A DNA stretch of 64,000 bases from Acidobacteriaceae bacterium (GCA_003132405.1 PKXQ01000104.1:1-64000); one strand, 5' to 3'. Counted from the first letter of the stretch, positions 1 to 8,363 are shown. The notes: a model not told the origin generated them from the sequence alone. Numbers and translations: made by a program.

Positions 1-443
1 ACTTCAGAGTAGCGAAATCAAGCATCGTACGCGACTTTTTCTTCACTCTCAAAACACTTCCGCAACACGTCTGGAAACTACATCCCAACACCGTGTTGAC
101 GCTGGTACTCGTTCCACTCGGAGCACTGGTAGGATTCCTGGTCGTGGTCACCGCGCTCAGTTCGGATCCCCTGTCATGGGCAGGACCGGTGCCCCTGATT
201 ACAGCTCTCGGGATTGGAGCGGTTCTTACCTGGGTGATCAAGAAATATAGCGTGAAAGAAACGATCGCGCATCCCTTGGCGTTCGCCGCCTATGTCGGCT
301 GGACGCTGGTGAGCAGTTTGTTCCTCACGCCCCTTGCGCTGTGCACCATGGATTCCGCGGACTGGGGCACTCGAACCAAAGAACGTCAAGACGACCAACA
401 CGAAGAACAGCCAGAGGTGCCCCTTGGCAACACCACCCGTTGA
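1..443 (+). CDS. C-terminal end of a family 2 membrane glycosyltransferase (5' truncated by the window)
   Basis: The reading frame is open from base 3 to the stop at 443 (146 visible residues), so the gene begins upstream of the window; a GTG at 93 is internal. Three hydrophobic segments are visible (about residues 31-52, 60-79 and 90-113), followed by the motif WGTR at about 121-124 and a polar tail. The last membrane helices plus a W-G-T-R box match the C-terminus of processive family 2 synthases such as hyaluronan, Nod-factor and alginate (Alg8) synthases. The catalytic domain is outside the window, so the sugar cannot be inferred. It overlaps the next gene by 20 bases, which implies an operon for exopolysaccharide synthesis. 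The family is inferred from the C-terminus only. Confidence 0.7.
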   Translation, partial: FRVAKSSIVRDFFFTLKTLPQHVWKLHPNTVLTLVLVPLGALVGFLVVVTALSSDPLSWAGPVPLITALGIGAVLTWVIKKYSVKETIAHPLAFAAYVGWTLVSSLFLTPLALCTMDSADWGTRTKERQDDQHEEQPEVPLGNTTR

Positions 444-1542
444 TACGCTTGCCTCAGAAACGAAAGTAAAGTCGCTGCCCTCCGAGAATAGGAAAGCTCC
501 GGTTGGGCAATCGCTCCATTACAAGCTCGTGATCACGCTCTACCGCATCTTTGCCATCACCGTGTTGTATCTGGTGCTGGCCGGCATTATCGCCTATGCC
601 TTTGTCATGGGCTTCTATGCCGTGAACAATTCTTGGGCGGCGCCGGTTATTCTCTCGGCCGCAGACGAAAAGAGCCTCGATTTCCGCGAGAAGCTTGTGA
701 CCAGCCAGCAGACCATCGAAGACTTGAAGGTGGACACCAGGAAACTCGACAGTGGTATCGCCGAAATGACCAAGCATCGCGGAGCACTACTGCAGTTGGA
801 GCCTGAACTACAGGCTGCGATCGCCCGGGAGCGCACGCATAACCTCAGCGCCGGGCCGGAACTTTCAGCACTCGACAAACAGAAGCAGGCCGACAACCTG
901 AAGACGCAAAAAGTCCTAGCCCAGCTCAAGCAAGTGGAATCCGACATCAACAAAGACCTGGCTGCGGGATTGATCACCAAGGGTGACGCAGCGACCCAAC
1001 TGGCCGCTCTGAACACGGCCGAGGGCGCCTACACGGACAACAAAATTGCCGAGGTTCTGCTGACTGACAGCGTTCTCGACAAAACCACGACTGGAACCGA
1101 CTCGCTGAATGTGCTCGTAAAGCAGGCCGAGTTGCGGTCTGAAGTCGCGCAACTCGACATCGCCATTAGTGTCGCGCAAAAACAACTTCAGGAAGAGTCG
1201 CGCCAGATCGATCGGCTAAGAGAAGCAATTGTTACCGCCAAACAAAGCCCCTACTACCTGAATGCGGCCGGAGAACAAAGGCTCTACTTCGCCTTCGTCC
1301 CCTATGACGACCAGGCCAGCGCGGTTGTAGGTGGTTCCGTCTATGACTGTTACCTGAATATGGTTCTGTGCCGCAAAGTGGGGACGGTGAAACAGATATT
1401 GACCGGCGAAGAGCAGGCCATTCATCCCATCTTCAAAACCCAGATTCGTGGCTTCCTGATTCAGATGAATCTTGACACGGACCACGCCGACTCTGCGAAA
1501 TCAAAGACAGTGTTCCTGGGCCGCAAGCCCCTGTTGTTTTGA
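424..1542 (+). CDS. Inner-membrane coiled-coil accessory protein of polysaccharide synthase (Alg44/HlyD-like topology)
   Basis: The 372-residue protein has one strong membrane helix (about 36-66), a long heptad-rich coiled coil rich in K, Q and E (about 85-270) and a C-terminal domain of about 100 residues containing FVPYDD and VYDCYLNMVLC. This is the topology of membrane-fusion adaptors; polysaccharide partners such as Alg44 end in a similar domain. I see no PilZ domain. The TTG at 424 is chosen because AGAGG lies at 413-417 with six bases of spacing; an earlier in-frame ATG at 334 would overlap the upstream gene by 110 bases and has no ribosome site. It probably links the synthase to an envelope export channel. 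The polysaccharide role rests on the neighbours. Confidence 0.65.
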   Translation: MATPPVDTLASETKVKSLPSENRKAPVGQSLHYKLVITLYRIFAITVLYLVLAGIIAYAFVMGFYAVNNSWAAPVILSAADEKSLDFREKLVTSQQTIEDLKVDTRKLDSGIAEMTKHRGALLQLEPELQAAIARERTHNLSAGPELSALDKQKQADNLKTQKVLAQLKQVESDINKDLAAGLITKGDAATQLAALNTAEGAYTDNKIAEVLLTDSVLDKTTTGTDSLNVLVKQAELRSEVAQLDIAISVAQKQLQEESRQIDRLREAIVTAKQSPYYLNAAGEQRLYFAFVPYDDQASAVVGGSVYDCYLNMVLCRKVGTVKQILTGEEQAIHPIFKTQIRGFLIQMNLDTDHADSAKSKTVFLGRKPLLF

Positions 1543-1553
1543 GGAGAACGAGA

Positions 1554-2657
1554 ATGTTTCTGCTGCGCTGGAAGTTTGTGATGACCTCATCGCTTGCGAT
1601 GGCCTCGTCCCTTTTCCTTTTCTCCGTCCCCACGTTTGCAGTGGACCCGCAAGCCCTCACAGTGAACTCGACAGATCAGCAAGCTTACTGCGCCTACGTC
1701 ATGGAGCAGGCCGAGGCGCAACGCGACCTGCTGCGCACTCCCGACGCCATCGTCGGAATGACCCAGCCCGAGACCGGCTTGCCATTGCAAGTGGTGGCCG
1801 GCGCTTCGGTTGGCCTTTCGGCCATGAAGAAAGCAGGTCTGACTATGGATGCGGCGCGCAAGAACTGCGAGTTGTACAGGGCCACTACGGGAGCCCAGCA
1901 GGATATCCAATATGCAGTCCCTAGCCTGGAGAAAGAGGCTCTGCGTAATCGGCTCGTTCTGATCGAACAGGCCTCGAAATCGCTGGACGCGCTAATGGAA
2001 AAGACCTCAAAGATGGTCGAGAACCAGAATGCGACGCGTCTAATGCTTTTCTCGCTGCAGACCACGAAGATCAAGCTGGACGCTGACGAGGCCGACACGC
2101 AGTCGAAGATTACGGCGCTCTACACTCCGCCGCTGAGCGATAAGCCATTAAAGGAGTTGGTCGCAGAAAAACAGAAGAGTGAGGCGGATGAGCAAAGAGC
2201 ACAGGATAGGTTAAGCCGTCAGAATAATTGGGATGTAGCGCTCTCGGTCGGCGTCCATCAGCAGGTCAATCCGGTGGACTACGGCGCACAACCGTATGGT
2301 GCCGTCTCTGTCAGCTACAATCTCGCCAGCCGTGCCATTAACAAGCATCTGGATCGAACTGCCGAAGCCTATGACGAATGGAAAAAAGTGCAGGAGGGCG
2401 ACGTTGTGCGCAACATGGAGATCCTGCGACAGCAGTTGGTCGACACCATGTCGGTGCAAGAATCCAAGCTCGGGTCTTTGCAAGAAGAAAGCAAGCAGAT
2501 CGATAGAAGTCTTCAGCTAGTTGGCGATCCGGACACCTCGGCAGCCTTCGACTTCCACAACCAACTGACTGCGGCGCGACTACTCCTGGAAGTCGAGAAC
2601 GGCGATGCTAGCTTTAGGATTAGCCGCCTGCGCGAGTACATGGCGAAGAACTACTGA
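1554..2657 (+). CDS. Secreted coiled-coil protein with a TolC-like segment, third gene of the polysaccharide operon
   Basis: Starts at ATG 1554 with GAGGAG 7 bases upstream (the in-frame TTG at 1539 lies before that site). The 367-residue protein has a clear signal peptide (about 1-30, ending near TFAVDP). Long alpha-helical stretches with K/E/Q repeats (about 120-215 and 270-340) flank a short strand-rich part (about 220-260, with VALSVGVHQQVN and YGAVSVSYNLAS). Helical hairpins interrupted by amphipathic strands are what outer-membrane TolC-type factors look like, but the length and a single barrel repeat do not match a standard OMF. With the two upstream genes it would complete a synthase-adaptor-outer-envelope set. 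I do not recognise a named family. Confidence 0.6.
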   Translation: MFLLRWKFVMTSSLAMASSLFLFSVPTFAVDPQALTVNSTDQQAYCAYVMEQAEAQRDLLRTPDAIVGMTQPETGLPLQVVAGASVGLSAMKKAGLTMDAARKNCELYRATTGAQQDIQYAVPSLEKEALRNRLVLIEQASKSLDALMEKTSKMVENQNATRLMLFSLQTTKIKLDADEADTQSKITALYTPPLSDKPLKELVAEKQKSEADEQRAQDRLSRQNNWDVALSVGVHQQVNPVDYGAQPYGAVSVSYNLASRAINKHLDRTAEAYDEWKKVQEGDVVRNMEILRQQLVDTMSVQESKLGSLQEESKQIDRSLQLVGDPDTSAAFDFHNQLTAARLLLEVENGDASFRISRLREYMAKNY

Positions 2658-2852
2658 TTGGGTTGGGCCAGTGATCTTGCCATGTCATCTGAGTCTGGCC
2701 TTCCTCGCAATAGGCGGAAGCGCCTTCTGGGTCGAGCGCCGACCTTCCTCTGATTGTGGATTAGCCACAACGCGGCTCGTCTCGCGATCCAGAAACGGGC
2801 TTGTGAGAAATGCCAACAGGTCTTTGGGTGCGGAGTGCTCGTCCGACTTCCT

Positions 2853-3092
2853 TCACTGTCCTCGGAGCCAGCTCGCCACCGCTTTCGGATCAAACCGGAC
2901 ACAAGAGCCAACCCTAAAAGATGGGATACGATTCTTCTTGGCGAGCTTATAAATGATGATCCTCGAAACAGCGAGGAAGGAGGCCAGTTGGGTCGCAGTC
3001 ATGGCGCGCCCAAATCGTTCGATCCGATCGGCCAGGGCGAGCTGAGGGCCCGTGGATACCCTCCTTTCTACGAATTTGAGATCGGTGATCAT
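2853..3092 (-). CDS. Excisionase-type helix-turn-helix protein
   Basis: A 79-residue protein with a MerR/excisionase-type winged helix near residues 30-77: the motif MTATQLASFLAVS, then KNRIPSFRVGSCVRF and DPKAVASWL. These are hallmarks of the DNA-binding domain, excisionase family, used by integrative elements to direct excision or regulate their promoters. The true start could be the internal Met at about residue 30. It sits on the same strand as the phage-type terminase subunit and integrase remnant, so it most likely belongs to the decayed mobile island. It appears intact. Confidence 0.75.
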   Translation of the reverse strand: MITDLKFVERRVSTGPQLALADRIERFGRAMTATQLASFLAVSRIIIYKLAKKNRIPSFRVGSCVRFDPKAVASWLRGQ

Positions 3093-3220
3093 TGACTAGG
3101 AATCGGTATTGGTGCGTGATATCGCTCTAGTTTCTCCCATTTAAGAGGGCTCGATGAGATTCTGTGAGAACTGCTGACCTGTGCTGCCGCTTCCAAGTTC
3201 TCTCCTAACTTTCTTCGTGG

Positions 3221-3613
3221 CTAACCATGGAGGATGCCTTCCAGTGTTTCCGTCTTGACTTCCTCCGGCTGTGCGACGGATGCCCGAAGGCCAAGCATGG
3301 TGAGCGCCTTGAGGTAGTCACGGCGTAGCGCGTCCATGCGTTTGGCAGCCGGATGTTCCTTCGGCTCGCCGGTCTTTTTGTTGGTCCAGTAGAGACCCTC
3401 CTTCTCTATCACCTTCCACATTGCTGCGATGTCGGCAGCGACGGTCGCAGCGAGGGTGAGGGTTGCGCGGTGCCCTTCGGACAAGTGGATACGTGAGCGC
3501 TCCAGTTCGCCGGTCAGCCTGTCCCACTCACGCGAGGCACCATCGGATAGGTTGGTGGGCTTGGTGGGGTTGCCCGCCTTTAGGTTGGGGTCTGTTTTGA
3601 CAGAACGCGGCAT
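3221..3613 (-). CDS. Phage terminase small subunit, P27-type
   Basis: The 130-residue protein begins MPRSVKTDPNLKAGNP, with the proline- and asparagine-rich N-terminus typical of P27 small terminases. A helical body follows (LSDGASREWDRL, LTLAATVAADIAAMW, HPAAKRMDALRRDYLKALTM) and a short acidic tail. In phages this subunit binds DNA at the packaging site and recruits the large subunit. No large subunit, portal or capsid gene is visible nearby, so packaging cannot occur from this locus alone. It is either a relic or belongs to a satellite-like element using helper functions. Length is near the low end for the family. Confidence 0.7.
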   Translation of the reverse strand: MPRSVKTDPNLKAGNPTKPTNLSDGASREWDRLTGELERSRIHLSEGHRATLTLAATVAADIAAMWKVIEKEGLYWTNKKTGEPKEHPAAKRMDALRRDYLKALTMLGLRASVAQPEEVKTETLEGILHG

Positions 3614-3761
3614 TTTTCATTCTCCTTGGGGCGAATCAAAAGCGAATCTATTCTTGCGTGCATCCCAAAAACATCGGCTGAGGGCTATGAGTGATTTGCT
3701 GTCAACTTCGCAGTGCGTTCACGCTACATCTCCCACAGCCAAGTCGCACTTCTGGTGCGAG

Positions 3762-3889
3762 TGCAACTATGCAACTATGCAACTTGAGGCGTGCCAAGGT
3801 GCACCGACCGGCACATGCTTGTGGACTGCATCTTGCACATACCAATTACTTTAAAGCATTATTATTACTTGCCTCCTTGCATAGTTGCA
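3762..3889. repeat. 8-bp tandem repeat and matching inverted repeat (iteron-like)
   Basis: TGCAACTA occurs at 3762-3769 and 3770-3777, with a near copy TGCAACTT at 3778-3785. The 13-mer TGCAACTATGCAA at 3762-3774 is exactly inverted at 3877-3889 (TTGCATAGTTGCA). Further TGCA-containing words are scattered between. No gene is convincing here. The position, between terminase and primase remnants, suggests a replication-origin or regulatory iteron cluster of the mobile island; that is inference. Confidence 0.5.
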
Positions 3890-4194
3890 TCTGCCGCACA
3901 AAGTGCATCGTGTGCGCTGTCTGCAACTTGACCTTATGACCTTGCGCCACACGCTCCGACCGCCCGCCTGCTTGATAACCTCAATCTCGCGTGCACCTTT
4001 TAGCTTGCCCACCGCGCGCTTCACTTTGGTCAACGGAAAAGCCTTCACCGTCCATCAACACACCACGCACCACATCCGAATCGTTGTCACCGTCTTGCAG
4101 CAACGCAAGCAGACGCACGGCACAATCCGGTGCTTTGTTTATGACAAGTGCGTCGCTGGCTGTCGCTGTGCCAAGTCCCATCCACGTAATAACC
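3890..4194 (-). other. Degenerate coding-like DNA downstream of the primase remnant
   Basis: On the minus strand short open stretches in different frames look protein-like: one frame reads VITWMGLGTATASDALVI between about 4190 and 4130, another reads LTKVKRAVGKLKGAREIEV around 4030-3970. They are joined by frame changes and no start or ribosome site is visible. Most simply this is the decayed 3' continuation of the primase gene or its neighbour. No function can be assigned. Confidence 0.3.
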
Positions 4195-4405
4195 GGCTGC
4201 TTACCTTGGTGTCGTATATCTCGACCGCTCCGCTCTCATAAGGCCGCTTGCGCCCTTTACCCGGCAGCTTAATATCATCCCCGAGAATGTGCGCGCCGGT
4301 GCCTGATGGTGAAAATTCGGCGTAGCTGTCCAGGGCAATGATGATTTCCCGCGCCCACGGCATTATCTTGGCATCCACTACACAGTGGTCCAGGTCCGCA
4401 CAAAT
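4195..4405 (-). pseudogene. Remnant of a phage/plasmid DNA primase
   Basis: About 70 codons on the minus strand read ADLDHCVVDAKIMPWAREI, SYAEFSPSGTGAHIL and ending AVEIYDTK. This matches the N-terminal catalytic part of bifunctional primase-polymerases and related phage replication proteins, where D-L-D-H-C and the S-P-S-G-T-G-x-H box are the signature. The protein is missing its beginning (the frame runs into the oppositely oriented SIS remnant at about 4405) and loses the frame after YDTK. It supports an autonomously replicating ancestor for the island. No start codon is credible. Confidence 0.6.
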
Positions 4406-4408
4406 TGG

Positions 4409-5095
4409 AAGACCATTCAAGACCGAACTCCTATCCCTCGGCTCGACATACCGATGGTCGCTAGCCCTGGATATATCACGGCTCGCCGAACAGCTCGAAT
4501 CCACCAGATCACGCCCCTTGCTAGTGGTCGGGTCAGGGGGCTCGCAGAGCACCGCGCATCTGATCGCTAACCTGCACATGAACAGATTCGGACAGCTCTC
4601 CAAAGCCGAAACTCCACTCCTCGCGACCAGCGACTTAAATCGGTTGAAGTCATGCGGTGTTCTGCTTGTAAGTGCCAGCGGACGGAATCCCGACATCCTC
4701 GGTGTCGCTCGAGCGGCGGTGCGAGCGGAGCCTCCGGTGTTGCTTGCGCTTTGCGCCGCCCAAGGGTCACCACTGGCGACCGTGGTGCAAAGTTTCAGCA
4801 GAGGTTTTTGTTTTGAGTTCGACTTGCCCACAGGCAAGGATGGATTTCTACAACCAACAGTCTTCTTGCGCTTAGCATCGTTGCGCTAGCCGGGTACGGG
4901 TTTACTGTTTCTGACTCGCTGCCTGGTTTCGAAACCTTTAGTCCTTCTGGACTGCTGGCGTTGAGACAACAATCTTCCCGAAAGCGACCTTTCCTTGAGT
5001 GTAACTATTTGATCGTCCTCTATGGGCCGGAGAGCAGAGCTGCTGCCGTGGATCTGGAATCGAAGCTTGTTGAAGCTGGATTAGTCTCGGTTCCA
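4409..5095 (+). pseudogene. Frameshifted, 3'-truncated SIS-domain (phosphosugar isomerase-like) gene
   Basis: The plus-strand frame from about 4409 reads FKTELLSLGSTYRWSLA, then LLVVGSGGSQSTAHL, LLVSASGRNPDIL and PTGKDGFL, a Rossmann-like SIS (sugar isomerase) fold with its glycine/serine phosphosugar loop. At 4848-4850 the frame slips by one base; the continuation TTNSLLALSIVALAGYG and later NYLIVLYGPESRAAAVDL runs in another frame to about 5095. There it abuts the minus-strand integrase remnant and the gene is cut off. No start codon with a ribosome site is visible. SIS-fold proteins of this kind are often cargo of mobile islands; a precise role is unknown. Confidence 0.55.
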
Positions 5096-5772
5096 GTCGC
5101 CGCGCGAGTTGCGCGATCACCGGAACCGGGGCTTTACTCTTTCGAGTCTTTGGCTCCAGCGCGTGGCCCCTCCAAAAGGACTGGGAGATGCGGATCTGTA
5201 CCCCATCGTAATTCTCCCAGAGGAACCCTCGCACTTCGCCCTTTCGTGCACCCCTGAATGCGGCCGCTGCCACAATCGTGGCGGCCGGCTCTGGCAGCAC
5301 GTCTAGCATCTGCACAATGTCTTCGAGAGAGTAGGCGTGCGTCTCGCCGGGAGGTTTGCCCTTGGGCAAAACAACATCCCGCATCGGGTTTTCCGAATTG
5401 ATCACACCTTGGCGTTTTGCGAATCGAAAGACTCCCGAAAGAAACGCTTTGATGTGGGCCAACGTTGTGCATGTTAGGTTGTGCTCTTTGGCTATTGATT
5501 GAAGGAGACGTTCTCCGTCGACCGTCACGCAGCATGATATTGCTGCGCGACTTTAAGTACCGCGTCCACATGTTTCGATAGCCACGAAACGTGCTGATCC
5601 GCTTGTGCTCTCCGACGAACGGCAGATAACGATCTCCGGTAAATCGAATCAGGGTCATTGCACTTTCAGGAGTGTTCCTTGCGAGGTTGATCGATTCGAG
5701 GAACTCCCTCGCGAGGTCTCGAGCAGCAGTTTTGGTCGGACACTCGGCAGTCGGTAGAATTGATGTGCACAT
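5096..5772 (-). pseudogene. Tyrosine integrase remnant, frameshifted and lacking the catalytic C-terminus
   Basis: The N-terminal SAM-like part reads AREFLESINLARNTPESA, RFTGDRYLPFVGEHKRIS and MWTRYLKSRSNIMLRD (minus strand, about 5740-5540). The frame is then lost and resumes as TVDGERLLQSIAKEHNLT near 5528. The catalytic half begins with the AAFRGARKGEVRGFLWENY box, which holds the first catalytic Arg, and continues to TRKSKAPVPVIAQLA. After about 5096 homology stops where the SIS remnant meets it, so the H-x-x-R box and the nucleophilic Tyr are missing. Length and position at the edge of the island suggest it once drove integration. It cannot be active as it stands. Confidence 0.65.
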
Positions 5773-5840
5773 GCGGGCGCGAGTAGTCCCGCCTCGACCA
5801 ATGGGTGGCTCGGGACAGACCGTTATGCAATCCGGGCGCT

Positions 5841-5871
5841 GCAGTCGCGGAGGTAGTGCTTTCGCGACTGC
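5841..5871. repeat. Perfect inverted repeat upstream of the integrase remnant
   Basis: GCAGTCGCG at 5841-5849 and CGCGACTGC at 5863-5871 form a perfect 9-bp stem with a 13-base loop. It lies between the integrase remnant and the next chromosomal gene, where an attachment core, an integrase arm site or a promoter operator would be expected. No T-run follows, so it is a poor intrinsic terminator. Confidence 0.45.
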
Positions 5872-5897
5872 GGTCCGTCACATGCGCCCTTATCACG

Positions 5898-6587
5898 CTA
5901 CTCTATATAGACTTGGAATGTTAGAGAAGGGTTACCATATGCAACTGCATACCATAGCCCATCCGCTCCCATAATGAAGTACACGTCCTGCTGGTAAAAC
6001 CACGGCGGATATGCTGCTGCATAGAACCAATAGCCGCCGAAAGAGTATTCCCGGCGTCCGTTATATTCGCGCCCACCACTTGCCTCAAAGCGTCCATGAT
6101 GGTTGGGACCAAAATGACTTTCGTTGTATTCGTGTCCGTGCCTATCTTTTTGACCACTTCGTGCGTATTGAGCTTGTGATTGTTGCCCATGGCCAGTGGC
6201 TTGCTGTTGTTGGTGCTGCTGCTGACTCTTTTGCTGGTTCTGCTGGGTCTTGGTCTGCTGTTGCTGTTGTTTCTTTTCTTGTTGCTGGCCCTTGGCTTGT
6301 TGCTGTGCCTGTTTCTGCTGGCTCTGTTCTTGGCTCTTCGCCTGTTGCTGTTGCTTCTGTGGCTTAGCTTGCTGTTGCTGCTTCTCCGGTTTCGCTTGCT
6401 CCTGTTTTGCAGGCTTTGCCTGCTGTTCCTGTTTCTGAGGCTTGGCTTGTTCCTGCTTTGCAGCAGGCTTAGCCTGTTCCTCATGCTGTGCTGGCTTGCC
6501 GCTCTCTTCATGGCGCTCCTCCTGCGCGAAGGCAGGAAGAGTGACCCCGACAATAAGTAACAACATTCCAATGATCACTGGCTTCAT
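5898..6587 (-). CDS. Secreted glutamine/lysine-rich low-complexity protein
   Basis: The 229-residue protein starts at ATG 6587 after GAGG and has a signal peptide (cleavage near PAFAQEE, residue 21). Residues about 25-140 are an almost pure K/Q/A/E low-complexity tract with units such as KQEQAKPQ and QQQAKPQK. The last 90 residues form a different, aromatic-rich globular end (HGHEYNESHFGPNHHGRF, GGYWFYAAAYPPWFY, YFIMGADGLWYAVAY). Similar short aromatic C-terminal domains occur in many secreted acidobacterial and proteobacterial proteins of unknown role. The repeat tract is probably disordered and extracellular or periplasmic. It lies just beyond the island edge, and its final residues could have been altered by the insertion. 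Confidence 0.75.
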   Translation of the reverse strand: MKPVIIGMLLLIVGVTLPAFAQEERHEESGKPAQHEEQAKPAAKQEQAKPQKQEQQAKPAKQEQAKPEKQQQQAKPQKQQQQAKSQEQSQQKQAQQQAKGQQQEKKQQQQQTKTQQNQQKSQQQHQQQQATGHGQQSQAQYARSGQKDRHGHEYNESHFGPNHHGRFEASGGREYNGRREYSFGGYWFYAAAYPPWFYQQDVYFIMGADGLWYAVAYGNPSLTFQVYIE

Positions 6588-6671
6588 AATGGTTTCCTCG
6601 AAAAGCTAATGCCCGTTGGTACGGCCTTTTCCCCGCTTCTACAAACCGTTCGGCAAGAAACGATTCGACCG

Positions 6672-8312
6672 TTACTGTTCGGCCGCTTTCTTCTTGGCGA
6701 CCGGCTTTGGATGATCCGGAATCGGCAGTACCTTCGTCTCATCAACCGGAGTCGTATTGCTGGCCTCGGGGAAGGTGGCTCCAGCCGGAACAATCCATTG
6801 TTCCGAAGTCGCCGTGCCGACGTTTCCGGTGCGGGTTTCGATGCGGCTTGGGTCGATGTTCTGTTTCGCCTCGCCTCCCGAGATATAGGCCTTCACGTCG
6901 ACTGTGCGCTCGGCCGCCAGATTCTTGCGCTTTTCAGCTGGATCAGCGTTCCCGACGACGACCAACTTGGCGTCTGGATCCTGCTGCAGCTTGAGCGCAA
7001 CATCGTCCAACTCGGCCTTGCAGGTGTTATCGACGCGCCACGGTTTCGTGATGTTCGGGTACTGGCACTCGTTCACCTTGGTGGCCTGCGGCGCCACGGG
7101 TGGCGGCGGATTCTCAACTGTAACCGTGCTCGAAGTTGAAGCCGCTAAGCCGCGTGAGTCGGTACAGGTAGCGTTGATGGTAATCGGCCCCGATGAGGCG
7201 CCCGTGGTGTTCAGGGTGGCGGAGGTTCCGTTGCCGGAAATGCTGCCGCCGCTTGCACTCCACCCGCCTACCGTTACCGGAACATTGTCCGGACTGGTGC
7301 AGGAGCAGGTGATGTTTGCCGAAGTGCCGGCCTGGACCGTCGATGGATTTGCTGAGCAGGAGAACTGCGGCGGGTTCTTGGGTAATTCCTTTACTCTGAA
7401 GCTGGCGGTGGCGCTGGCCGTATTGTTGGTCTTGGCCTTGGGATCGGTGACCGTGACACTGACCGTATAGCTGCCGCCGCTGAGACCGTTCGTGTTAATG
7501 CTCGCGGTATTGTCTTTTCCGGTAATCTGGCCGCCAGTGCTGCTCCATGTGTAATTCAGCGTGTGCTTGCGATTGAAGTTGCTCGCGGCGGCAGTCGCCG
7601 TCGTCGGCTCGCCTACCATGACTTCCGTGGGATTGACCGAGCAACTTGCGGAAACTGGCGGACCAGGCTGTTCGCCGCCAAACATATATACCACGCCAGC
7701 TTGCAGTCTGACGCCTCTCACATCCGTGGCGGGAACAACTGACGACGGACCATACTGATGATCCGAGTACACGAAATCGGCTCTGAACAGACGCACAGCC
7801 CAGTGTCTGCCCAAGTTCACATCAAGACCGCCGCCAGCCATGAATCCGGGAGCGAGATCGTTCCCGAAGACTTCCGACGCCAGGCGGTGTTCGCCCCCGA
7901 GAGCTTCGAGAAACGGGGAAAAATAGTGCGTGCGAAAAGTTATTTTAGGCCCAGCGGAGATGTTGAAGAATTCCACTTGGTCAATTCGGGCAGCCACCCC
8001 GGTGTTACCGCTGCCCCATTGCCCACTGCTGTCGACCGTCAATCCGAACCAGCGGTTAAAGTCGTAGGTGACGCTGGCGCCCACGCCCCGCGGATCCCAT
8101 TTCAGGCAGCTGGTCACCGGCGTCACACCTCCCGGAAGCAGGCCGTGCAGATCGCAGCCTGCATAAAAAGCGGAGTATCCGCCGTAAAGTTCCCATTTGG
8201 GAGCAGGATGATCCTGCGCAGCCGCGAGCGTGCCCACGCTGCACAGGAGAGCAACAATTGCCAACAACACAACCGCAACGCGGCCACAAGCGATATGAGA
8301 GTGAGATGACAT
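6672..8312 (-). CDS. Outer-membrane beta-barrel protein with two Ig-like domains and an OmpA-like C-terminus
   Basis: The 546-residue protein starts at ATG 8312, nine bases after GGAGG. It has a signal peptide (about 1-33), then a small barrel (about 36-217) built of strands such as KWELYGGYSAFYAG and ending VRLQAGVVYMFGG. Two Ig/PKD-like repeats follow (about 222-310 and 315-400), each opening with a CSVNP or CSANP type sequence. The C-terminal 140 residues resemble an OmpA peptidoglycan-binding domain (VDNTCKAELDDVALKLQQ, NLAAERTVDVKAYI). It is likely an outer-membrane anchor to the cell wall with surface Ig domains. It lies alone on the minus strand between two other envelope genes. Paralogues of this layout are common in acidobacteria. 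Confidence 0.8.
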   Translation of the reverse strand: MSSHSHIACGRVAVVLLAIVALLCSVGTLAAAQDHPAPKWELYGGYSAFYAGCDLHGLLPGGVTPVTSCLKWDPRGVGASVTYDFNRWFGLTVDSSGQWGSGNTGVAARIDQVEFFNISAGPKITFRTHYFSPFLEALGGEHRLASEVFGNDLAPGFMAGGGLDVNLGRHWAVRLFRADFVYSDHQYGPSSVVPATDVRGVRLQAGVVYMFGGEQPGPPVSASCSVNPTEVMVGEPTTATAAASNFNRKHTLNYTWSSTGGQITGKDNTASINTNGLSGGSYTVSVTVTDPKAKTNNTASATASFRVKELPKNPPQFSCSANPSTVQAGTSANITCSCTSPDNVPVTVGGWSASGGSISGNGTSATLNTTGASSGPITINATCTDSRGLAASTSSTVTVENPPPPVAPQATKVNECQYPNITKPWRVDNTCKAELDDVALKLQQDPDAKLVVVGNADPAEKRKNLAAERTVDVKAYISGGEAKQNIDPSRIETRTGNVGTATSEQWIVPAGATFPEASNTTPVDETKVLPIPDHPKPVAKKKAAEQ

Positions 8313-8363
8313 GTGCCAATTCCTCCGAACTTCAAGAACTTGAAATCGTGCTTTTCCAGCCTC

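Noticed and set aside
334-423. Longer form of the second gene starting at ATG 334
   Set aside because: It would overlap the synthase by 110 bases and has no ribosome site; the TTG at 424 has one.
2658-2852. A tRNA or attachment site at the left island edge
   Set aside because: No cloverleaf or tRNA 3' end could be drawn, and no direct repeat with the 5.8-kb edge was seen by eye.
5666-5896. Minus-strand frame as the start of the integrase
   Set aside because: The integrase-like residues are in the neighbouring frame from about 5740; this one shows no integrase motif.
6180-6560. Long hydrophobic leucine-rich frame on the plus strand
   Set aside because: It is the mirror of the glutamine/lysine-rich tract of the minus-strand gene; low-complexity Q/K codons give L/F/C runs on the other strand. 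No ribosome site.
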